From: Thermotogaceae bacterium
GTDB lineage: Bacteria; Thermotogota; Thermotogae; Thermotogales; Thermotogaceae
DNA length: 64,000 bases
Assembly (NCBI GenBank): GCA_027077795.1
Contig: JALWTT010000006.1
Location: 310,001-374,000, forward strand
Reading direction: 5' to 3'
The position numbers and the translations under genes are program-made. Shown piece after piece: positions 53,017 to 63,628 of this stretch. The notes under the pieces are model-generated. The model did not search any database. It had not been told where the DNA came from and worked only from the letters and a program-made list of their open reading frames with translations. Numbering within the stretch: position 1 is the stretch's first letter; every line of letters starts with the position of its first letter.

Positions 53017-54417
53017 ATGAAGAAGTTTTTGGCATTCCTTGTGCTTCTGATATCCTTGATAGTTCTTCCGGAAACCACTATCGTTGAGGGATATGGAGAC
53101 ACTTTGCAAGCCGCCAAAGATGATGCGAGGCGAAATGCTTTGGAACAAGTGAATGGAGCTTTCATAAAGTCACTCACAAAGCTCGAGGATCTCACTCCGG
53201 TGGAAGATGTTGTTTTTTCAACGGTTGAGGGCTACGTAAAGATCCTGAAAATCCTCGATCAGAAAAAAGAGTCGGATGAAACGGGAACTTACTGGCACGT
53301 GAAGGCAAAAGTTGAAGTTATGAAGAAGAGTGTTGAGGAGAGACTGTCAGACCTCATGAAAGAGGTTGGCTCTCCAACGGTCGGTGTTATGATAGCGGAG
53401 AAGTACGAAAATGAGAGTGGGTATTCTCAATGTTCCTATCCGTTTAAACCGGAGTTCTTCGAAAAGTTGGGTTTCAAGGGAGAGCTGGCGGACAAAGGGC
53501 TTCAGATCCAGGAGATAGGAGCTCTGGCTGAGTACAACAAAAGACTTGAGAGCTATGGGGTCAGTTCTGAGGACCTCCAGAACATATCGAGTGTGTCCAA
53601 GGATATCGCTTCCTACATAATACTCGTAAAAGTTGACTATGTTGGAAGGTACAACAGTGATTACAGCGTTTGCTCTGTTTCCATGAGATCGGATATCCAG
53701 GTAGTCAGAACCGATACGGGAAAGGCGAGAACGTTGTCCTTCACGGAGACCTACGCTGGTTATTCTCCTGAAAAGGTTATAGAGTGGATCCTCAGAAGTA
53801 AAAAGAGTAAAGCGAACATAGAGAGGATATCAAGTAATGTCGTGAAGACGATCTACATCGACAGGGCTGAATACGCTTTTAACCCAAAAAACATAAGGGT
53901 TAGAATGGACCTTGACAACATAGATTGGATAGAAAAGGTATCCGAACTCTTGGAGAACTTACCCGATGTGATGAACGTCGCAAGGCAAAAAATAACCGGA
54001 AAGACAGTGATATTTGCCTTGAGAACTTACCACACTCCGGATAAACTTTGGGAGGTAATGAAGGAAAACCTGAGCTCAGACCTTAACATGGAGCTTTACA
54101 ACATAAGTGGAGATACTGTAGCTGTTAAGGTTCATGGTCTCATGGCTCCAATCAGGAGAGAGGTCATCCTCAAGTTCAGCATAGACAAGCTTTCCACCGG
54201 TTTGAAGATAAAGAGGTGTTTGATGAAGCTCAGCGGTGTGAAGTTCCTCGGAACTGTGAGTAGAGGGAAGGACATGTACGCTTTCAAAGTTGAGACGGAG
54301 ATGGATCCGGATGAACTCATAGAGACAATTGAGGGTATGGACTGCAGAGGCATTACCATGGAAGCGGAAGACATCGCGGATGATGGAAGTTGGATACTCT
54401 TCAGCACGATGAAATAA
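53017..54417 (+). CDS. Secreted LPP20/FlgT-like protein, first gene of the VWA cluster
   Basis: 466 residues with a signal peptide (FLAFLVLLISLIVLP). Residues about 25-115 (VEGYGDTLQAAKDDARRNAL, EGYVKILKIL, YWHVKAKVEV) match the alpha/beta module shared by LPP20 lipoproteins and the FlgT N-terminus. The middle region resembles FlgO/LpoB-type domains; the rest (EDLNNIDWIEKVSELLENLP region and after) shows repeated alpha-beta units of unknown family. AGGGAGGTGG precedes the ATG; upstream codons to 52945 are not coding. Two genes with related modules follow directly. No function can be assigned; it should act in the periplasm. Confidence 0.65.
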   Translation: MKKFLAFLVLLISLIVLPETTIVEGYGDTLQAAKDDARRNALEQVNGAFIKSLTKLEDLTPVEDVVFSTVEGYVKILKILDQKKESDETGTYWHVKAKVEVMKKSVEERLSDLMKEVGSPTVGVMIAEKYENESGYSQCSYPFKPEFFEKLGFKGELADKGLQIQEIGALAEYNKRLESYGVSSEDLQNISSVSKDIASYIILVKVDYVGRYNSDYSVCSVSMRSDIQVVRTDTGKARTLSFTETYAGYSPEKVIEWILRSKKSKANIERISSNVVKTIYIDRAEYAFNPKNIRVRMDLDNIDWIEKVSELLENLPDVMNVARQKITGKTVIFALRTYHTPDKLWEVMKENLSSDLNMELYNISGDTVAVKVHGLMAPIRREVILKFSIDKLSTGLKIKRCLMKLSGVKFLGTVSRGKDMYAFKVETEMDPDELIETIEGMDCRGITMEAEDIADDGSWILFSTMK

Positions 54418-54435
54418 CAGAAGGGGGTGAGTAAT

Positions 54436-56466
54436 TTGAAACGTCTATTCACTTTAATACCTATCTTGATCTTCTCCTACTATTTCGCCGGCTTCTTCGT
54501 AACGGGGGTGGACGCTTCCGATTACCCGAACGTAGTTGTAAGCGCGGTTGCTGATGTTCCAGATCCAGAGAACATGGATATCAAGGTTTTCGAAGATAAC
54601 GAAGGATTCGATGTGACTTACCTTGGGCTCATCGGCAGGGAGCCCCCGGCAAAAGTCGACATAATCTTCGTTTTCGATATCACTGGAAGCATGGAGGATG
54701 AAATCAGATCGATGATAAGAAAATCGGAAGATTTCGCAGATGAGGTAGCATCTGGAGGATTCGACTACAGATTTTCTTTGGTGACTTTCAGGGACAGGGT
54801 AGAGAAAGGAGACTATGGTTTCACTTCGGACGTTTCCACTTTCAAAGAGTGGCTTTCTTCTTTGATAGCGAAGGGAGGGGGAGACACTCCGGAGGGCGAT
54901 CTCGATGCCATGATGTACGCCATGAGACTTCCAGCGAGAAAAGACGCTCAGAAAGTTTTGATACTCATAACGGACGCTCCCTACCACTACAGAGGTGACG
55001 GGACCAAATGGAGCCGCTACACCGTAAAAAATGTCAGAGAGATGATGAGAAGACTTGGCTACTCCATATACGCCATATCGCCAGATTCGAAGCAGTACAG
55101 AGACTTGGTGATAGGTTTTGGAAAGCTCTTCGATATACACTCTGGAAAGAGCTTTTCTGAGATAGTCGATGAGATAGCGAAGGCTATAAAGAGTCAGTTC
55201 AGATTTTCCTACACGACCGTCGATAGACCGGCAAGGAGCGTTGTGACGTTCCAGGTGAAGGCATTCTACAACGGAGCTGAGGGTAGGAAAAAGCTCGAGG
55301 CAGCTGGAACTTACGAAGTTCCCATAAAGCCAACAGTTGAGGAGGAAGAGGTGGAAGTCGAGGGCTATAGTGTTATAGATCCGACGCTTCCGCAAGGCAA
55401 AGCCGTCGTTTTGGCAAAAAGAGCTGCGGAGATTGACGCAAAACGGCAAATCCTCGAATTCGTAAAGGGTGTGAAGATAGATTCCGAGACGACCGTTGGA
55501 GATGCCATGTCGGGTAGCGACAAGATAAAGTCAGCTGTTGAAGGATGGATCAGAGGTGCCGAAGTTGTGGAAGAAGGAATCGACAAGGATTTCGGAATGT
55601 ACTACGTTAAGATGAAGGCGGATTTCAAGTACATAGTGAACAAAATAAGCGGGAAGCCTACCTATACGATATCTTCAAAGGCTAATGCATTCATAGTGAG
55701 AGGAATAGTTGTGATAAACAAAAAGGTGCATCCGATATCCAGAGCGGTTCTCATGGCAAGAAGAGGTGCGGTAGTCGACGCTCAGAGGAGACTCCTTGAG
55801 GTGATAAAAGGGGTTCACATAGATGCCAAAACAACGGTTGAAGATCTCGAGGAGACCCATGATGTAGTAATGGCGAAAGTTGAGGGAACCGTCAAAGGTG
55901 CGGTGATAATCGACGAGATGAAGAACCACAGATCGCTTTCGGATATATACAAACTTGGTTACTACTGGGTCACGATGGCAGTTCCGCTTGATAAATCCGG
56001 TATGGAATATTTGAAGGAAAAGTACGGGAAATTCGGTGGAGGAAGCGTAGTGGAAGCTTTGAAAGATTATGTAAAACCGGAAGTAGAGAAAGAGAAAAAA
56101 CCGTCCGGTTGGAAGGAGAAAAAAGTTGGAAAGGTGACAAGACTTATCGTTGACGCCGAAGGAAAAGGAGTTCTGCTCCTTCTAACTGGATACAAACTTT
56201 ACTCCAAGGAAGGAAAATTGGTCTTCACTCCGGAAATGGTTAAGAAAGGAATTCTTCCGATGAGATACGTGCCAACGCTTGAGATGGCTAAAAAGCCCGT
56301 AGGTCCAAATGACAGAATCTATGTCGTAAGGGCTGTAAAAGTTGAAGGTAATTCCATATACCTTGACAAGGATTACGATACACTCGCGACCATAATATAT
56401 GATTACGGAGTCGGTGAAAGCGGCAACATAGTCGTTGCGGGGATAAAGATGAAGGCGGAGAGGTGA
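54436..56466 (+). CDS. VWA-domain envelope protein with two LPP20/FlgT-like modules
   Basis: 676 residues. An N-terminal hydrophobic segment is followed by a von Willebrand A domain at about 72-265 with a full MIDAS: Asp81-Thr83-Ser85 (FDITGSM), Thr151 (GGGDTPEGD) and Asp180 (LITDAPY). Two copies of an ARRxAxxDAxRxxLE module follow (about 315-415, KRAAEIDAKRQILEFVKGV; about 425-535, RRGAVVDAQRRLLEVIKGV), each with KGVxID and a VEGxxxGAxxxxE block. A C-terminal beta domain ends the chain. Metal-dependent adhesion to a partner is expected. TTG 54436 has GGGGGTGA upstream; GTG 54427 is less likely. Confidence 0.7.
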   Translation: MKRLFTLIPILIFSYYFAGFFVTGVDASDYPNVVVSAVADVPDPENMDIKVFEDNEGFDVTYLGLIGREPPAKVDIIFVFDITGSMEDEIRSMIRKSEDFADEVASGGFDYRFSLVTFRDRVEKGDYGFTSDVSTFKEWLSSLIAKGGGDTPEGDLDAMMYAMRLPARKDAQKVLILITDAPYHYRGDGTKWSRYTVKNVREMMRRLGYSIYAISPDSKQYRDLVIGFGKLFDIHSGKSFSEIVDEIAKAIKSQFRFSYTTVDRPARSVVTFQVKAFYNGAEGRKKLEAAGTYEVPIKPTVEEEEVEVEGYSVIDPTLPQGKAVVLAKRAAEIDAKRQILEFVKGVKIDSETTVGDAMSGSDKIKSAVEGWIRGAEVVEEGIDKDFGMYYVKMKADFKYIVNKISGKPTYTISSKANAFIVRGIVVINKKVHPISRAVLMARRGAVVDAQRRLLEVIKGVHIDAKTTVEDLEETHDVVMAKVEGTVKGAVIIDEMKNHRSLSDIYKLGYYWVTMAVPLDKSGMEYLKEKYGKFGGGSVVEALKDYVKPEVEKEKKPSGWKEKKVGKVTRLIVDAEGKGVLLLLTGYKLYSKEGKLVFTPEMVKKGILPMRYVPTLEMAKKPVGPNDRIYVVRAVKVEGNSIYLDKDYDTLATIIYDYGVGESGNIVVAGIKMKAER

Positions 56467-56470
56467 TCTT

Positions 56471-58432
56471 ATGGACAAGAACATCCTTTTGATAATCGGA
56501 GCTGGAGTGGTGCTGATTCTGATCATGGCCCTTGTTTTCTTAGTGATGAAGCCATCTTGTGAAGAACCCCAAATTCCAGATCAGACGCTCTATTATTATG
56601 GAAAAGGTGAAGCCACCAATCCCACAAAGACTGAGGCTGAGAATGTAGCAATGGAGCGCGCACGGGCTGAGCTCGTCAAGATGATATATACGGACGTCAA
56701 GACATTTTCAGAACTCGATAGATACGCGATGGTTGCTTGCTCCACGGAGAAGGGAAAATGCTCAAAGGTGGACATGGAAAGCTACAGAAAGAAGATAGTA
56801 AGCGAAGCTGCTTTGGAGCTCACCGGTTATTCGGTGAATATGAAGAGCTGCAGGAGTGGAGGAGTATACAGAGCAGTTGCAGTCGTCTACATGCCGATCT
56901 CAAAAGCACGAGCTCTTCTGAAGCTTTACTACCTGTACTCGATCATCGACGACCTCATCTCATCGAAGATGATCCACTCGGCTTACGATGCGGTGAAAGA
57001 GATGGACAGTTTGGCTCTTCTCGTGGGAAGCGTTCCCAGAATCCTTTCAGATTACAAGAAAAAAGAAGGAGAGATAGAAGAGCTCTTTGAAAAAGTTTCT
57101 CAGATTGAAAATAGACTCTTGAGCATGAAAATCAATTCGATCAAGGACGTATTCAACTTCCTGAGTGATTACAGAAAGCTCGTGAAGATCGATGTTGACT
57201 TCCCAAAGGAGATTTCAGACAAGCGAGACGAGATAATCTCTGAGTACAACCCGCGGGTTGTTCTGAAAGGCCCGGAGCAGGTGATCAAAGGAGAACTTGT
57301 GGAGCTCGGAATAAAAGTTCCGGGACTTAGCTCTGGAAACTACACTTTCGATGTAAAAGCTTTCGGAAAATTTCCAAAGAGCGTAAGCGTTATAAATGGA
57401 GGAGGAATTCTGAAAGGCTACGTGGAGAACAAAGCCGGTGTTGAAATAAGCCTGACAGGTTCAGTGAAATCGAGTTGGAGCCCAGGTGCTGTTCTCGAGC
57501 CGACGCTTAGAAATGCGGTGTCTGTTCTGATATCATCACTCAGGAAACCGGAATCCGAGGTGGTGTTCCTTCCATCTGAGATAAATCCTGAGAACACGAA
57601 GGCAGTGATATATACTCAAATAGCGGCGGAAAACGATGGATGGAGTGTCGCATCAATAGATGAGGAGTACGAGAAGATGGAAAAGCTTCTGTCAAAGTGG
57701 GATTCAGACTGGTCCATTGATTCAAAAAATGCTGTGCTTGTCACCGCAAAAAAGGATTCCTTGCTGTTCCAAGGAGCAGTATCTGGAAAGCTCTTTGCAA
57801 AAGAGATAGATCTTGAAGGAGCTTCAAATGATGATATGAAAAAGATTGCTCTCGCTGCGATAGCTTCTGGGCATCCAGAAATTGCAGAGTCTCTTGGAGG
57901 CTATATATCCGGAGTTGCCTACTATGTTGAGGGGAAAAAGGACAAGGCTTTAAGCACTTTTGAGGATCTCGAAACCCCGGAATCCTACTTAGCTCTCTCG
58001 CGAATATTCTACGATCTTGGGGACTACATAAGTAGTGTCAAGCTTGCTGAAAAGGCTTTGAACAAGTTTCCAAACCAGTCTTATGTGATAATGGGGAGGG
58101 CCTTTTCAAAGATAAACGATCCATCGTTTCTTCTCGAAAAGCTTCAGGATCTTTACAGCTGTCTTTTCTCCACGAAAGACAATCACCCGTGTTACTACGC
58201 CGCGGCATCGCTCCTTTACAAATACGGGAATTGCAAGGACGCCAAGAGATGGATTTTGAAGGCTTTGGACTTCGAGAAATCACCGAATTACCTTCTTCTC
58301 TATGGGAAAGTGCTCGTCTGCCTTGAGGATTACAAGAGGGCCGAAGAAGTGGTTAAATCCTTGAAAAAGATGAGACTTTCACCGTCTCTCGAGGATGAGC
58401 TCGAATGGTTAATTTCAAAAATTAAAAAATAA
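56471..58432 (+). CDS. Membrane-anchored LPP20-like protein with TPR-like C-terminus
   Basis: 653 residues. One N-terminal helix (LLIIGAGVVLILIMALVFLV) anchors the protein. An LPP20-like domain spans about residues 35-155 (YYYGKGEATNP, ENVAMERARAELVKMI, GGVYRAVAVVYMP), followed by a coiled segment and beta-rich region (about 265-345). From about 470 onwards helical pairs resemble TPR repeats (YYVEGKKDKALSTFEDLE, IFYDLGDYISSVKLAEKALN). It is 4 bases after the VWA gene, so both proteins are probably made together; TPR and VWA domains suggest a protein-protein complex in the envelope. Confidence 0.65.
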   Translation: MDKNILLIIGAGVVLILIMALVFLVMKPSCEEPQIPDQTLYYYGKGEATNPTKTEAENVAMERARAELVKMIYTDVKTFSELDRYAMVACSTEKGKCSKVDMESYRKKIVSEAALELTGYSVNMKSCRSGGVYRAVAVVYMPISKARALLKLYYLYSIIDDLISSKMIHSAYDAVKEMDSLALLVGSVPRILSDYKKKEGEIEELFEKVSQIENRLLSMKINSIKDVFNFLSDYRKLVKIDVDFPKEISDKRDEIISEYNPRVVLKGPEQVIKGELVELGIKVPGLSSGNYTFDVKAFGKFPKSVSVINGGGILKGYVENKAGVEISLTGSVKSSWSPGAVLEPTLRNAVSVLISSLRKPESEVVFLPSEINPENTKAVIYTQIAAENDGWSVASIDEEYEKMEKLLSKWDSDWSIDSKNAVLVTAKKDSLLFQGAVSGKLFAKEIDLEGASNDDMKKIALAAIASGHPEIAESLGGYISGVAYYVEGKKDKALSTFEDLETPESYLALSRIFYDLGDYISSVKLAEKALNKFPNQSYVIMGRAFSKINDPSFLLEKLQDLYSCLFSTKDNHPCYYAAASLLYKYGNCKDAKRWILKALDFEKSPNYLLLYGKVLVCLEDYKRAEEVVKSLKKMRLSPSLEDELEWLISKIKK

Positions 58433-58437
58433 TGTAA

Positions 58438-59742
<1,305 letters not shown>

Positions 59743-59757
59743 GCTCTGTTCAAAAAC

Positions 59758-59787
59758 TTGCGAAGAGAAGAGAATGGATGATATAAT
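59758..59787 (+). promoter_or_regulatory. Promoter of the Omp-alpha gene
   Basis: TTGCGA (59758), 18-base spacer and TATAAT (59782). The start is predicted near 59794, so the ATG at 59774 cannot be used and 59828 is confirmed. Confidence 0.65.
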
Positions 59788-59827
59788 CCAGCTTAGTGAA
59801 AACTCCATGAAGGGGGGAGGTATTAAT

Positions 59828-61051
59828 ATGAAGAAGGCAGTGGTAATACTGTTAGCGGTTTTAGTGGTTGCGGCTTTCGCACTGGATTTCAAAGATGTCC
59901 CCAAGAGTCATTGGGCGTACCCATACATCGAGAAGCTTGTCAATGCAGGGATAGTAACGGGCTACCCAGATGGAACTTTTAAGGGGAAAAACGCCGTTTC
60001 TAGGTACGAACTAGCCGTTCTCAGTGGAAGGCTTTATGATCGTGTTCTGTCCGAGATCAAACCTGTCAAAGACGATGTCACGAAGATCAAAAGCGATATC
60101 TCTAACTTGAAGATGCTCGTCTCCGGGATATCGTCTTCTCTCACCGAAGGGCTCGCTGACACCAAGAAGACAGTTTCCGAACTCAAGAAGAGTGTAGACT
60201 CACTTAACAATTCGATATCCTACTTCTATGATCAACTTGATTCTGTAAACAACCAACTTGACACCATAAGGGACGCTTTCTTCGTTTTGAAAGGAGAAGT
60301 CGTTTCCAAGGATAACTTCTCAGCGTATCAGAAGAAAGTGGATGGAACCCTCAGCCAATACCATGATGACATCTTTATGCTCAAAAAGAGAACTTCTAAG
60401 CTCATCGAGAGAGTTTCGGTTCTTGAGTTCAATTCCTCCAAAAATTCGAAAGCTATCCCAGCCCTTCAGAGTGATGTTGAGAGCTTGAAAGGAAAAGTGG
60501 AGAAACTTGAGGCCTATAAGCTCGAGACAATCAGCAATATGGCTCTCGTCAAGCAGAATGTAAGTTCTCTTCAAAAGGGTTATTCCAAGCTTTACAACAA
60601 CATCAAGGATCTCAACAGCGCCCTTGACTTCCAAGTTAAAACCCTTTCCAAGAAGATATCCCTTGTTGATAGCAAAGTGAACACCACCATTTCAGATCTT
60701 AGAAGTTTCAAGGATTCCATGGTAAACATGTCTCTTGGACTCAGCAATAGGGTTGGAAAGCTTGAAACAACGGTTGAAGGCTTGAAGGGAAATGTCGATA
60801 GCGTCAATGAAAAACTCTCGTCTGCCAGCAAGCAGATTGATACTCTGAAAGATTCTGTAAGCACTCTTGTGTCAAAGCTTGAAACGGTTAGGGAAGACCT
60901 TGAAAGCGTCAAGAAAACCGTTAATACGAACAACGAGAAGATAGAGGAAATAGCTAAGAAGGCTAGTGGAGCGAATACTCTGGCTGTTATCGCACTGGTT
61001 CTCGCCGCTGTTGGAATAGGAATAGGAGTTTACGCTGCGGTAAAGCCATGA
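59828..61051 (+). CDS. Omp-alpha: SLH-domain coiled-coil toga spacer protein
   Basis: 407 residues, close to the 400 of T. maritima Omp-alpha. A signal peptide (VVILLAVLVVAAFA) is followed by one SLH domain (about 20-75, FKDVPKSHWAYPYIEKLV, GYPDGTFKGKN, SRYELAVL), then about 300 residues of coiled coil with serine/leucine heptads. A C-terminal helix (LAVIALVLAAVGIGIGVYAAV) embeds in the outer membrane. It bridges cell wall and toga as a long rod. AGGGGGGAGG precedes the ATG. The Omp-beta gene follows with its own promoter. Confidence 0.92.
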   Translation: MKKAVVILLAVLVVAAFALDFKDVPKSHWAYPYIEKLVNAGIVTGYPDGTFKGKNAVSRYELAVLSGRLYDRVLSEIKPVKDDVTKIKSDISNLKMLVSGISSSLTEGLADTKKTVSELKKSVDSLNNSISYFYDQLDSVNNQLDTIRDAFFVLKGEVVSKDNFSAYQKKVDGTLSQYHDDIFMLKKRTSKLIERVSVLEFNSSKNSKAIPALQSDVESLKGKVEKLEAYKLETISNMALVKQNVSSLQKGYSKLYNNIKDLNSALDFQVKTLSKKISLVDSKVNTTISDLRSFKDSMVNMSLGLSNRVGKLETTVEGLKGNVDSVNEKLSSASKQIDTLKDSVSTLVSKLETVREDLESVKKTVNTNNEKIEEIAKKASGANTLAVIALVLAAVGIGIGVYAAVKP

Positions 61052-61066
61052 CGGGGAGCTTACATC

Positions 61067-61094
61067 TTGAAAAATAGCTTCTTGGGGGTATAAT
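61067..61094 (+). promoter_or_regulatory. Strong promoter of the Omp-beta gene
   Basis: TTGAAA (61067, 5/6), 16-base spacer, perfect TATAAT (61089). Predicted start about 61101, leader about 27 bases. Confidence 0.75.
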
Positions 61095-61127
61095 TTTTAA
61101 AATCTTTTAAGCGGGAGGTTGAGAGGC

Positions 61128-62258
61128 ATGCGTAAATTGCTTTTGGGGGTTCTTATCGTTGCTTTCGGCGTTTTCGCCCTTGCAGGTAGTGCAAATGCAA
61201 CCGCATCGTGGACAGGGAAATACACAGTGACAGCTAAAGTAACTTCTGCAGGGATTGATGTCTTTGGTGCGTTTGATACAACTGTTACATCTCTTTCCTG
61301 GGGGCCAACGGGCAGTACTGAAAAGGCTGGCAACGTTACCCTGTCGCTTTACTGGTCCTTCGCAGGTGGAACGATCAATCTTTCAAGTGCTGAGTTCAAC
61401 GGAAACCTACTCTACCTCAAGTATGTTACTTCCGCATATGACTTCACAAGTACTATATTTGACCCCAATGCTGGAAGAGATATTGCCTTCAGTGGGGATT
61501 ACCTTGAAATGAAACTTCAGAGCTTCCCAAGTCTTGAGATTTACTACGTTGACCAGGTTGACGATGAGACTTCCGCTACGAGCACGTTCTTTGACGATGG
61601 TGTTGCTGCCCTCTTCAGTCAGGATCTTGGAGTTGGGAGCCTCTCCGCAGGAGCTGTTTACTACATGAGTTCTGGTGCTGGATACGCGGCTGCTTTCGCT
61701 GATTTCACAGGATCTGGTGCTCTTGAAAACTTCAAGCTTTCCTTCGCTTACAAGCAGGAAACGAGCAACTGGGCTGTTGACGCGAATTACTCCATGACCT
61801 TCGCCAATATAGTCACGGTTGCTCCTGAATTTGCTTACGACGATGGAAGTGGATGGTTTGGCCAATTTGCTAAAGCTGATATAAAAGCCACTCCGAAATT
61901 TGGAAACGTATCCCTTACTCTTGAAACTGTTCCAGAGTACAATCTCGCAGCAAGTGCATTTTCCGCCTCACTTTCTGCTGAACTTGACTTTTCTCTCGAG
62001 AGTATGGTCAGCGTTACAACGAAATTCAACATGGGTGATGTTGTGAGCGCTCCAAACACTTGGAGTGCTGAAGTTGATACCACTTTAACGCCGGTTAAAC
62101 CTCTCAGCATATCCGCAATCTTCAAGACGGATAACACAATGGCTTACACATGGAACGTTTCCGCCTCCTACACAGTTGAGAGTGGGCTCACCGCTGGAGC
62201 TTACTACGATTCTTCGAACAACTGGAACGCAACTCTCAGCTACAGCGCGAGCTTCTGA
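61128..62258 (+). CDS. Omp-beta-like major outer-membrane (toga) beta-barrel
   Basis: 376 residues with a signal peptide (LLLGVLIVAFGVFALAGSANA). The mature part consists of alternating short strands rich in Ser, Thr, Ala, Tyr and Phe (LSLYWSFAGGTINLSS, VSASYTVESGLTAGAYY) and ends in phenylalanine (LSYSASF), the C-terminal signal of BAM-assembled barrels. Placement after Omp-alpha is as in T. maritima, where Omp-beta forms the porin lattice of the toga. ATG 61128 has GGGAGG upstream; a TTG three codons earlier is less likely. Codon bias and a strong promoter suggest high expression. Confidence 0.85.
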   Translation: MRKLLLGVLIVAFGVFALAGSANATASWTGKYTVTAKVTSAGIDVFGAFDTTVTSLSWGPTGSTEKAGNVTLSLYWSFAGGTINLSSAEFNGNLLYLKYVTSAYDFTSTIFDPNAGRDIAFSGDYLEMKLQSFPSLEIYYVDQVDDETSATSTFFDDGVAALFSQDLGVGSLSAGAVYYMSSGAGYAAAFADFTGSGALENFKLSFAYKQETSNWAVDANYSMTFANIVTVAPEFAYDDGSGWFGQFAKADIKATPKFGNVSLTLETVPEYNLAASAFSASLSAELDFSLESMVSVTTKFNMGDVVSAPNTWSAEVDTTLTPVKPLSISAIFKTDNTMAYTWNVSASYTVESGLTAGAYYDSSNNWNATLSYSASF

Positions 62259-62273
62259 TCTAAACTAAAATGA

Positions 62274-62306
62274 AAGAGCCCCCTCAATGCGAGGGGGCTC
62301 TTGTTT
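62274..62306. terminator. Bidirectional terminator between omp-beta and fliI
   Basis: AAGAGCCCCCTC, loop AATGC, GAGGGGGCTCTT followed by GTTT on plus; TTTCATTTT follows on minus. It serves both convergent transcripts. Confidence 0.85.
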
Positions 62307-62314
62307 ATTGAGGG

Positions 62315-63628
62315 TTATATCACCTTTGAAGCCATTTCCAGAAGTCGCGATACGGTCGTCTCGAACGGGGCTTTTTCAAATATTCCCTGGCGCAAAAACG
62401 AATTTATCTCATCGATCATCTCTATGGCGGTGTCTATCTTTGGGTTTGAACCTTTTCTGTAAGCTCCGACGTCTATCAAATCCTTCGCATTCCTGTAGGT
62501 TGCCATCAAGTCTCTTATCTTTGCCGCAGCCCTCTGATGCTCTTCGCTCACGACTTCTTTCATAAGTCTGCTTATGCTCATGAGAACATCAACTGGTGGG
62601 TAGTGGTTCGATTCAGCCAAGCTTCTCGAGAGGATTATATGACCATCAACTATAGACCTGACGGTATCCGATATTGGATCGTTGAAGTCGTCTGCTTCAA
62701 CAAGGACTGTGTATATCGCAGTGATGCTCCCCCTGTCGGAGTTTCCGGCTCTTTCGAGTATCTTCGGAAGACCTGCAAAGACGCTCGGTGTATACCCACG
62801 TGTTGTTGGAGGTTCTCCTATAGAGAGACCGATTTCCCTTTGAGCCATAGCCCATCTCGTAAGCGAGTCGACCATTAGCATGACGTCGTGTCCCATATCA
62901 CGGAAGTATTCCGCTATGGCTGTAGCAGTTAAAAGGGATTTCACCCTGACAAGGGCCGGCTGATCTGATGTTGAAACAACGACGACTGATCTTTTCAAAC
63001 CTTCTTCTCCTAAGTCTCTTTCTATGAACTCCCTGACTTCCCTTCCTCGCTCGCCTATGAGTGCTATGACGTTTATATCCGCATAGGTATTCCTCGCTAT
63101 CATTCCAAGGAGTGTGCTCTTTCCAACGCCGCTCCCCGCGAATATCCCTATTCTCTGACCTTTTCCAAGCGTTATGAAACCATCTATCGATCTGATCCCA
63201 ACCGGAAGCGGTTCTGTTATCCTCTTTCTTTTGAGGGGATGTGGAGATTCGTTTGAGATTGGATACCTCTCTTCGGGTACGAACGGTTTTCCATCGATGG
63301 GCCTTCCAAGACCATCGAGCACCCTTCCCGTTAAATCTTTCGATACTCCGACATCTAAAACTCTTTCTGTACCTACCACCTCACATCCGGGCCTGAGTCC
63401 AGTCGCATCTTCAAGTGGCATCAAGAGGACGTTTTCATCTTGAAATCCCACAACCTCTGCCAAAATTCTCTTTCTTCCCGTGAAAATCTTGCAGAGCTCC
63501 CCAAGGGATACATCCGGACCTTCAGACTCTATCGTCAACCCGACGACTCTTTTAACCCTTCCGTTCGGCTTGTCCAGGTCAAGCTCTTCTATCCTTCCTT
63601 TTAAAACCTCAAAGATGTCTTCTCTCAT
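62315..63628 (-). CDS. fliI: Flagellar export ATPase FliI
   Basis: 437 residues, hexameric ATPase that unfolds and feeds substrates into the flagellar type III export gate. Walker A is AGSGVGKST (residues 164-172), Walker B is DVMLMVDSLTRWAMAQREI, and GEPPTTRGYTPSVFAGLPKI is the FliI/F1-beta family signature. The N-terminus resembles other FliI proteins and lacks the F1 DELSEED loop. The ATG overlaps the stop of the inositol phosphatase gene (ATGA). Its partner fliH is at the opposite end of the window, unlike the usual fliH-fliI order. Confidence 0.96.
   Translation of the reverse strand: MREDIFEVLKGRIEELDLDKPNGRVKRVVGLTIESEGPDVSLGELCKIFTGRKRILAEVVGFQDENVLLMPLEDATGLRPGCEVVGTERVLDVGVSKDLTGRVLDGLGRPIDGKPFVPEERYPISNESPHPLKRKRITEPLPVGIRSIDGFITLGKGQRIGIFAGSGVGKSTLLGMIARNTYADINVIALIGERGREVREFIERDLGEEGLKRSVVVVSTSDQPALVRVKSLLTATAIAEYFRDMGHDVMLMVDSLTRWAMAQREIGLSIGEPPTTRGYTPSVFAGLPKILERAGNSDRGSITAIYTVLVEADDFNDPISDTVRSIVDGHIILSRSLAESNHYPPVDVLMSISRLMKEVVSEEHQRAAAKIRDLMATYRNAKDLIDVGAYRKGSNPKIDTAIEMIDEINSFLRQGIFEKAPFETTVSRLLEMASKVI

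Noticed and set aside
52417-53148. 243-codon antisense open frame across tetR and a terminator
   Set aside because: It runs through the tetR gene and the GC hairpin at 52957-52977; no recognisable domain or start signal.
54454-55449. 331-codon open frame antisense to the VWA gene
   Set aside because: It lies fully opposite a gene with clear domains, has no ribosome site or family features, and its composition (Arg/Ser/His-rich) is that of an antisense shadow.
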